A stretch of DNA of 11,426 nucleotides from Deltaproteobacteria bacterium RIFCSPLOWO2_12_FULL_60_16 (GTDB lineage Bacteria; Desulfobacterota; Binatia; UBA9968): NCBI GenBank assembly GCA_001798565.1, contig MGSR01000070.1:1-11426 (forward strand). The letters are read 5' to 3'. Under the pieces are notes generated by a model. That model saw only the letters and a program-made list of their open reading frames with translations, searched no databases and was not told the DNA's origin. The position numbers were made by a program, and so were the translations under genes. Positions 6,100 to 11,426 of this stretch are shown here, one piece after another (the stretch's first letter is position 1; every line of letters starts with the position of its first letter).

Positions 6100-8320
6100 A
6101 GACCTCTCGGGGCTTGGCGCCGTCCGCCGGTCCGACCACTCCGTCGCGCTCCATCTGCTCGATCATCCGGGCGGCCCGGTTGTAGCCCACGCGCAGTCTC
6201 CTCTGGATCATCGAAATAGAAGCCTGCTCGGTCTCCGTGACCAACTTCACAGCCTCGTCATACATCTCATCGTAATCGTCCTCTCCGTTTGCCGCCTCGA
6301 CCTCTTTTTTGTCTTCAAAGACCTCAGGGCGATAACGAGGTTTGGCTTGTTGTTTGATGAACTCCACAACTTTGCGAACCTCTTGATCCGAAACATAAGC
6401 CCCATGGATACGGGTCAGGCGCGCCGTCCCAGGGGGCAAGTAGAGCATGTCCCCTTCTCCTAGAAGCCGTTCAGCCCCGATGGAATCAAGAATCGTTCGG
6501 GAATCGACCCGGGAGGTCACCTGAAATGAGATCCGGGCCGGAAAATTCGCCTTAATGAGTCCTGTGATGATATCCACTGACGGGCGCTGTGTAGCTAGGA
6601 TCATATGAATTCCCGCAGCCCTGGCCTTCTGAGCCAGACGCGTAATGTGTTCCTCGATATCTCTGCGAACAGACATCATCAAATCCGCCAGCTCATCCAC
6701 GACAATCACGATGCGGGGGAGATGTTCATGCGCCAGGGGGATCTGTTCTTCGGTATGCCCTGTTATTTCATTGTTTTCTCCGGTCTCGTCCGGATCCTTG
6801 AGGTCAATGACCTCGCTTTTATCAGGCATCTTTTTTTCTAAGATGTGGTTATAGTGGTCGATGTTTCTGGCCCCTTTGTCGCGCATCAGCAGGTAGCGCC
6901 GGTCCATTTCGTCCATGGCCCAGAAGAGCGCCGCCGCCGCCTTCTTGGGATCCGTCACCACCGGAACTAGCATGTGAGGCAGTTCCTCGAAGACGCTGAG
7001 CTCCAGCATCTTCGGGTCGATCATGATGAACTGTACATCCTTTGGCGTCGCCTTATAAAGCATGCTCAAAATCATGGCATTGATAGAGACAGACTTTCCC
7101 GTTCCCGTGGCGCCGGCGACGAGCAGGTGGGGCATCCGCGCCAGATCCGCCAGGTAGGGAAGCCCTGATATAGCCTTTCCTAATGCTAGGGTGAGCTTCG
7201 ACTCGGCATTTTGGTAATCATCGCTCCCAATGACCTGCTGAAGAAAAACTTTCTCGCGTCTGGGATTGGGTATTTCGATGCCCACAACAGACTCTCCAGG
7301 GATCGGAGCCAAGATCCTCACGTTTAGCGCGCGCAACGCCATCGCCAAATCATCTGCAAGGGTCACAATCCGTCTTACTTTAACCCCCGCAGCAGGCTCG
7401 AATTTAAACATCGTGATAACGGGTCCAGGGTGCACACTTTTCACGTGTCCTTCGACACCCAAATCCGTCAGTTTCCTTTGCAGAGTCAGCCCGATCGCGT
7501 CGAGAGTTTCCTTATCAATCTCCACATGCCCACTATCCGGAGGATCTAACAGAGATGGGGAAGGAAGCGTATAGGCCTGGCCGATTTCGGGAAAAGCAAA
7601 TTGTTCTTGCACGGGAGCGGGTTTTTTCTTTGGTTTCCTTGGAGGCAGGTCTCTTACCGCTAGTGTCTCTTTTGCCTCCTCTTGAAGAATAATCGGTGGC
7701 GGGACGTATTCCCGCTGCTCTTTTTTTCTATTTTCCGCTTTTCTTTTTTCCCTCCATTCACTTAGTCGCTTTACGATTATTTTGATAAGGGCCGCACTCC
7801 ATTTTTGGAACCTTTCACTCTCTTCCGTTGTCTTCTTCCACACGACCACGAGCGAGACCTTAGTTATTAGCATGAGCGCAAGAAGGAGGAGGGAAAAGCT
7901 AATCAAGGTCGTGCCTATCCGACCAAAAGTATTTGAAAGGATCTTCGTTCTTAGAACATCTCCTACTATCCCGCCATGTTCCCACACCTTATCTGGTGTA
8001 GTGGAAGGGCTCAAAACGATGGCTGTACTTAACAAAAGGAAAAGTGCGTAACCCGTGAATTTTAAGAGAGCCGCTATCTTATAAGTCCCACGAAAGAGAT
8101 AGTATGAGGTGATGAATAGAAAAAGTGGCAAGAGAAAGGCTGAGAGTCCTAACCCCTGACGTAAAATGTTTGCTAGGCTAGCGCCCACGCCATAGTCGAG
8201 TTTTAAACGTGCCGATTCCTGCCCCGGAGTGTAAGAAAATAAGCTCAAAGAGATGAGGAGGGCGATAACAAAAATGATAACGCCCCAAATCTCGCGGTTA
8301 AGTTTAGAGGCCGGTTCCAT
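6077..8320 (-). CDS. ftsK: DNA translocase FtsK/SpoIIIE
   Basis: FtsK is a septum-located hexameric ATPase that pumps chromosomal DNA through the closing division site and activates dimer resolution. The 747 residues contain four membrane segments (about 11-30, 57-77, 83-104 and 137-160). A short charged linker with a Lys/Arg/Glu-rich stretch (161-206) and a Pro-rich part (207-263) follows. The motor has an alpha domain (about 265-385) and a RecA-like beta domain with Walker A GATGTGKS (403-410) and Walker B IVIVVDE (537-543). LATQRPSVDIITG (575-587) and the SRVDSRTILD segment (603-612) are also present. A gamma winged-helix domain at about 683-745 should read polar DNA sequences. Between the Walker motifs residues 498-532 form an acidic stretch that looks longer than usual. 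GAGGAAAGG precedes the ATG. Base composition varies strongly along the gene. Confidence 0.95.
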   Translation of the reverse strand: MEPASKLNREIWGVIIFVIALLISLSLFSYTPGQESARLKLDYGVGASLANILRQGLGLSAFLLPLFLFITSYYLFRGTYKIAALLKFTGYALFLLLSTAIVLSPSTTPDKVWEHGGIVGDVLRTKILSNTFGRIGTTLISFSLLLLALMLITKVSLVVVWKKTTEESERFQKWSAALIKIIVKRLSEWREKRKAENRKKEQREYVPPPIILQEEAKETLAVRDLPPRKPKKKPAPVQEQFAFPEIGQAYTLPSPSLLDPPDSGHVEIDKETLDAIGLTLQRKLTDLGVEGHVKSVHPGPVITMFKFEPAAGVKVRRIVTLADDLAMALRALNVRILAPIPGESVVGIEIPNPRREKVFLQQVIGSDDYQNAESKLTLALGKAISGLPYLADLARMPHLLVAGATGTGKSVSINAMILSMLYKATPKDVQFIMIDPKMLELSVFEELPHMLVPVVTDPKKAAAALFWAMDEMDRRYLLMRDKGARNIDHYNHILEKKMPDKSEVIDLKDPDETGENNEITGHTEEQIPLAHEHLPRIVIVVDELADLMMSVRRDIEEHITRLAQKARAAGIHMILATQRPSVDIITGLIKANFPARISFQVTSRVDSRTILDSIGAERLLGEGDMLYLPPGTARLTRIHGAYVSDQEVRKVVEFIKQQAKPRYRPEVFEDKKEVEAANGEDDYDEMYDEAVKLVTETEQASISMIQRRLRVGYNRAARMIEQMERDGVVGPADGAKPREVYARKLEP

Positions 8321-8401
8321 ACCTTTCCTCAGTCAGGGAGTGTTCTTGAAGGTGTAGACGTTGCAAGCCCAATTTAGATATAAAGTAGGGATCGTCCCAC
8401 A
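8321..8401. promoter_or_regulatory. Gap between the PH-domain gene and ftsK
   Basis: This 81-base gap breaks an otherwise tightly packed cluster. It begins, in the direction of transcription, with the hairpin described at 8378-8400 and ends with the GAGGAAAGG ribosome-binding site of ftsK. I see no good -35/-10 pair, so a separate ftsK promoter here is possible but unsupported. Confidence 0.25.
8378..8400 (-). terminator. Weak terminator-like hairpin after the PH-domain gene
   Basis: On the minus strand GTGGGA and TCCCTAC form a 6-pair stem with a single bulged T and a CGA loop (8400-8385), followed by TTTATAT (8384-8378). It begins one base after the PH-domain stop codon. The stem is short and the T-tract broken, so it would be at most a partial terminator that reduces readthrough into ftsK. 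Confidence 0.3.
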
Positions 8402-8896
8402 TTATTTTGTTTCTTGGACAGCTGCAATTTGCTCGTGTACCCGTTTACGAAACTGCAAAGGGGCATCGATCTTATGAAACGGCTCCTTGGTGTCTCCCGT
8501 ACCGGTTACCACGATGGTTCCATAGTCAAGAATCCTACCCAAAATGCCTTGATCAACACCGATTCCTTCAACTTTAGTTAGAAACGTTTCTATAGTACGT
8601 CGGCGAATCAACCCAACCTTAATGACAACTCGCTTATTTGTTACCCCAAACTCTGACGAATAGTAGGTAATGAATGGTGACAGGCCCGCCAAGACAGCAA
8701 GCGAGAGGAAGAAAAACCAGGGACCAAACACTCCAATTTCTCGCCTGATGTCTCCAGGGTCATTCACGGACACGACCACAGACACTGCAGTGCCGATAAA
8801 CAGGAAAAGAACTGGCCAGAGGAAAACAATCCAATGAAGTCTAGTCTGATAAACGACCTTCTCTCCCGGCATTAAGTTTTGATCAATGTAACGCAT
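8402..8896 (-). CDS. Bacterial PH-domain (bPH2/DUF304, YdbS-like) membrane protein
   Basis: The protein has 164 residues: a short N-terminus with MPGEKVVYQTRLHW (9-22), two hydrophobic segments (about 22-43 and 57-76), and a cytoplasmic bacterial pleckstrin-homology domain from about 78. The domain shows the hallmark order FGVTNKRVVIKVGLIRRRTIE (83-103), KVEGIGVDQGILGRILDYG (108-126) and TIVVTGTGDTKEPFHKI (127-143). Proteins of this layout sit in the inner membrane. Their ligand is generally unknown, and the domain occurs with diverse envelope and stress genes, so I give no specific role. The ATG is preceded by AAGGAAGG. It lies between rnj and ftsK with gaps of 73 and 81 bases on either side, and its DNA is more AT-rich than the flanking rnj gene. 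It may therefore be a later insertion in the cluster. Confidence 0.85.
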   Translation of the reverse strand: MRYIDQNLMPGEKVVYQTRLHWIVFLWPVLFLFIGTAVSVVVSVNDPGDIRREIGVFGPWFFFLSLAVLAGLSPFITYYSSEFGVTNKRVVIKVGLIRRRTIETFLTKVEGIGVDQGILGRILDYGTIVVTGTGDTKEPFHKIDAPLQFRKRVHEQIAAVQETK

Positions 8897-8932
8897 ATTA
8901 ACCGCCTTCCTTTGTTTTGGTCAGACGATTAT

Positions 8933-8938
8933 TTTATA
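8933..8938 (-). promoter_or_regulatory. Candidate -10 element before the PH-domain gene
   Basis: TATAAA (8938-8933 on the minus strand, 5 of 6 to the -10 consensus) lies in a very AT-rich stretch about 40 bases before ATG 8896. No proper -35 is present: the nearest candidate, TTGGCC, is 20 bases away. It may provide a local start for the PH-domain gene. The evidence is thin. Confidence 0.22.
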
Positions 8939-8969
8939 TGAGTACAGGTATAAAAAATGGCCAACGCGT

Positions 8970-10625
8970 TTACGTCTCCATGATGAAGGGAAGCACGACC
9001 GGACGGCGCTCGAGGGTCTTGTTGAAGTACCTGCGCAGCGCCTTGCGCACTTCCTCCTGGAGCTCGCCGGGATCGGTCCGGGTCTCCCGGTTCATGCTCC
9101 TCAAAGTCTCCAGGACGATTTTCTTCGCCCGCTCCATGACCTCTTCGCTGTCCTCGGCGCGCATGAAGCCGCGCGAGATAAGATCCGGTCCGGCCACGAG
9201 CTCCCCGGTCTGCTGGTGGATCGCCATGACGGCCAGCACCATCCCGCCCTCCGAGAGATGGCGCCGGTCCCGGATCACCACGTCTTCCACATCTCCCACT
9301 CCCTTGCCGTCGACGAATACCCTGCCGGCGGAGACCGTCGCCGCTTTTCTCGCGCCGTTTGCGGTCAGCTCCAGGACCGAGCCGTCCTCCAGGAGAAAGC
9401 AGTTCTCAGCCTCCACCCCGGCTGCCTCGGCCAAGCGGATGTGTCGCACCAGGTGGCGGTATTCTCCGTGGATCGGGACGAAGTAGCGCGGGCGCGTGAG
9501 TCGCAGCATCGTCTTTAGCTCTTCCTGGCTGGCATGGCCCGAGACGTGAATCTCCGAAACCCTCTCGTAGTGGACTTCGGCGCCGCGCCGGTAGAGATGA
9601 TTGATCAGGTTGGTGATGGCCCTTTCGTTGCCGGGGATGAACTTGGAGGAGAGCACGACGGTATCTCCCGGATCAATCCGGATCGACTTGTGGTCGTTCA
9701 GGGCGATTCTGTGGAGGGCCGAGAGGGGCTCGCCCTGGCTCCCGGTGGTCAGAAACGTGATTCGGTCGCGCGCCAGCCCGTGCCAGTGCTCGCTCTCGAA
9801 GGCGACGCCGTCCGGAAGGTGCAGGTAGCCGAGGTCCGAGGCGATCTGCGCGTTATGGATCATACTGCGGCCGCTCAAGACGGTGGTGCGGCCGATGCGC
9901 TCGGAGAGCTCCACCACCTGCTGGATGCGCGGAATGTTGGAGGAGAAGGTTGCCACGAAAAGTCTGCCCCTGCTGTTGCGAAAGATCTCCTCGAGGTTTC
10001 TGCCCACCTCGCGCTCGGACGGCGTGTAGCCCTCGCGCTCGACGTTGGTGGAGTCCGACAACAGCAGCAGAACCCCTCTTTCACCGTAGGCGGCGAACCT
10101 CTGGAAATCGAAGAGCTCTCCGTTGACCGGCGTGTTGTCGATTTTGAAGTCGCCCGTATGGATGATAGTTCCCACAGGAGTGTCTACGGCCAGGGCGACG
10201 CAGTCCATCAAGCTGTGGGTCACGCTTATCCCCTCGAGTTTAAAGGGTCCGACCTCCCAGGGCTGTGCCGCCCGAATCTCTCTCAAATCGGTCGACCGGT
10301 CGAGGCCGTGTTCGCGCAGCTTGTTGCCCAGAAGTCCGAGGGTCAGCCGCGTGCCGAAGACAGGGACCGGAAGCTGCCGCAGGATGTACGGGAGAGCGCC
10401 GATATGGTCTTCATGGGCGTGTGTCAGGACGATTCCAAGAAGCTTTTTTTTGTTTTCCAGCAGGTAGCTTACGTCGGGGACGACCAGATCGATCCCCAGG
10501 AGGTCCGCCCCCGGAAACATCAAGCCGCAGTCGATCGCGAGCGCGGCTTCGCCGTACTCGATGAGCATCATGTTGAGCCCGAACTCTCCCAATCCGCCCA
10601 GGGGTATGATTCTCAATGGCTCCAT
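8970..10625 (-). CDS. rnj: Ribonuclease J (metallo-beta-lactamase/beta-CASP nuclease)
   Basis: RNase J degrades and matures RNA as a zinc-dependent 5'-3' exonuclease with endonuclease activity. It is a central RNA-decay enzyme in many bacteria that use little or no RNase E. The 551-residue length is typical. The metallo-beta-lactamase core has THAHEDH (68-74), VTH with H137, and HTGDFKID (156-163) with D159. LLSDSTNVEREG (188-199) follows, then the beta-CASP domain with VLSGRSM (249-255), TTGSQGEP (293-300) and HVSGHAS (360-366). The last ligand region is VPIHGEYRH (383-391), and a C-terminal domain ends in RRYFNKTLERRPVVLPFIME. All expected metal ligands are present, so it should be active. 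It starts three bases after the plsC stop. A GAGAGA site inside the plsC end serves as ribosome-binding site. Confidence 0.95.
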   Translation of the reverse strand: MEPLRIIPLGGLGEFGLNMMLIEYGEAALAIDCGLMFPGADLLGIDLVVPDVSYLLENKKKLLGIVLTHAHEDHIGALPYILRQLPVPVFGTRLTLGLLGNKLREHGLDRSTDLREIRAAQPWEVGPFKLEGISVTHSLMDCVALAVDTPVGTIIHTGDFKIDNTPVNGELFDFQRFAAYGERGVLLLLSDSTNVEREGYTPSEREVGRNLEEIFRNSRGRLFVATFSSNIPRIQQVVELSERIGRTTVLSGRSMIHNAQIASDLGYLHLPDGVAFESEHWHGLARDRITFLTTGSQGEPLSALHRIALNDHKSIRIDPGDTVVLSSKFIPGNERAITNLINHLYRRGAEVHYERVSEIHVSGHASQEELKTMLRLTRPRYFVPIHGEYRHLVRHIRLAEAAGVEAENCFLLEDGSVLELTANGARKAATVSAGRVFVDGKGVGDVEDVVIRDRRHLSEGGMVLAVMAIHQQTGELVAGPDLISRGFMRAEDSEEVMERAKKIVLETLRSMNRETRTDPGELQEEVRKALRRYFNKTLERRPVVLPFIMET

Positions 10626-10628
10626 GAA

Positions 10629-11426
10629 TTATCTCTCTGCCCGGGCCTCCGCCGCCTTCGGGGAATGGATCTTTTCCGTGCCGTCGGCGGCTTCGCGGCC
10701 GCCGCGCTGCAGCTGCGACTCCACGACGGCTCGCACGCGGTTTAGGAGGCTGCGGATGCCCCCCCGCCGATACCGGTCCAAAACAATGGGCTCGCTCACG
10801 ACGACCTCGACTTCCCCGCCCCGGATGCGCCAGTCGCCGCGCGGCAGAAGGGCTCCACTGCCGTTGATGGCGATGGGTACTATCGGCGTTTGCGTCTTGA
10901 CAGCCAGAATGAAGCCGCCGCTCTTGAAGGGCAGGAGCTGCCCGTCGGCGCTGCGGGTGCCTTCGGGGAAGAGGACGACGGAGATGCCCCCCTCGATTCT
11001 CTCTTTCGCCTTTCTCAGACTGGCCATCGCCTGGGAACGATTCGTCCGGTCCACCACGATGTGCTTTGAGGCCCACATGGCCCAGCCGAAGAGGGGCACG
11101 AAAAGCAGCTCCTTCTTTGCCACCCATCTGAGTTGAAACTGGCTCAGGCTTCGGACCAGAACGGGAATGTCAATATTGCTCTGGTGATTGGCCATAAAGA
11201 TGTACTGACGGCTTGGATCGAGGCGCTCCAGACCTTTGACTCGCACCCGGATGCCGCCGGCTTTTAAGATCCCCCAGGTCCAGAGGCGCGAAATTCTATA
11301 AGAACGTTTGCCCAGGGGGTCGAACGGACCTAAGAGAATGATGGCGAGACTTACCGGGAGCGTGATGAGGATAATGAGCAACAGCTTTAGGCTGTACGCC
11401 ATCAAAATAAAACTTCTTTTTAACAA
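10629..11426 (-). CDS. plsC: 1-acyl-sn-glycerol-3-phosphate acyltransferase (5' end at window edge)
   Basis: PlsC acylates lysophosphatidic acid to phosphatidic acid, the common precursor of membrane phospholipids, at the inner membrane. Over 265 residues one sees an N-terminal hydrophobic segment (about 9-34), the catalytic NHQSNID box (80-86) with H81 and D86 in HX4D spacing, the VAKKEL segment (102-107), the FPEGTRS phosphate-binding motif (153-159) and VPIAI (183-187). The tail from about 240 is a charged, probably disordered extension. The frame reaches the very edge with a TTG at 11426. An internal ATG at 11402 would give a family-like N-terminus of 257 residues, but neither has a clear ribosome-binding site, and the true start may lie outside the window. 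It is the first visible gene of the leftward cluster, three bases before rnj. Confidence 0.9.
   Translation of the reverse strand: MLKRSFILMAYSLKLLLIILITLPVSLAIILLGPFDPLGKRSYRISRLWTWGILKAGGIRVRVKGLERLDPSRQYIFMANHQSNIDIPVLVRSLSQFQLRWVAKKELLFVPLFGWAMWASKHIVVDRTNRSQAMASLRKAKERIEGGISVVLFPEGTRSADGQLLPFKSGGFILAVKTQTPIVPIAINGSGALLPRGDWRIRGGEVEVVVSEPIVLDRYRRGGIRSLLNRVRAVVESQLQRGGREAADGTEKIHSPKAAEARAER

Noticed and set aside
8946..8971. T-run after the rnj stop as an intrinsic terminator
   Set aside because: Six T residues occur on the minus strand, but the preceding AACGCGTT and TGGCCA palindromes have no loop and cannot form a proper terminator stem.
9534..10745. Open frame of 403 codons on the plus strand opposite rnj and plsC
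   Set aside because: It is antisense to an RNase J with all catalytic motifs intact. It has no ribosome-binding site or recognisable domain, and it is explained by high-GC codon bias leaving the opposite strand open.
1..11426. Search by eye for CRISPR repeats, transposase genes, tRNA genes and defence systems
   Set aside because: No regularly spaced repeats, transposase motifs, terminal inverted repeats, tRNA-like cloverleaf or defence-gene families were seen.

Overview
The window looks like a core-genome segment of a Gram-negative bacterium of moderate to high GC, with a gene repertoire of deltaproteobacterial (Desulfobacterota/Myxococcota) or NC10-like type. The outer-membrane lipoprotein carrier LolA, the RimO methylthiotransferase and a secreted lipoprotein imply an outer membrane. 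RNase J next to FtsK and LolA, together with DksA/TraR-type zinc-finger regulators, is a combination I associate with delta-like lineages. The taxonomic statement is an inference from gene content, not a search result.

Left part (1-1556): the 5' portion of a NarL/FixJ-type response regulator runs leftward off the window edge. A 254-base intergenic region with an inverted repeat separates it from two rightward tandem paralogs. The first (785-1195) is a predicted lipoprotein and the second (1221-1556) a predicted soluble periplasmic protein. Both carry the same roughly 86-residue beta-rich domain, about two-thirds identical.

Middle (1561-3550): a leftward glycerate 2-kinase of the MOFRL type converges on the paralog pair with only 4 bases between the stop codons. 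It is divergent from a rightward YIP1-family membrane protein, and good sigma-70-like elements for both directions overlap in the 84-base gap. An AT-rich hairpin and direct-repeat element lies where the YIP1 gene meets the large leftward cluster.

Right part (3579-11426): a leftward cluster, in order of transcription, plsC (1-acylglycerol-3-phosphate acyltransferase), rnj (RNase J), a bacterial PH-domain membrane protein, ftsK (DNA translocase), lolA, rimO and a DksA/TraR-type zinc-finger protein. plsC and rnj are 3 bases apart. ftsK, lolA, rimO and the zinc-finger gene overlap each other by 23, 4 and 1 bases and are probably translationally coupled. The PH-domain gene sits between gaps of 73 and 81 bases. 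It and most of ftsK lie in visibly more AT-rich DNA than the flanks. The cluster combines envelope building (phospholipid synthesis, lipoprotein traffic) with chromosome segregation, RNA processing, ribosome modification and transcription control.

I found no mobile element, CRISPR array, tRNA, rRNA or clearly novel multi-gene system. The points most worth a second look are the lipoprotein/soluble paralog pair beside the response regulator, the six-cysteine variant zinc finger, the composition mosaic in ftsK and its neighbour, and the overlapping divergent promoters.
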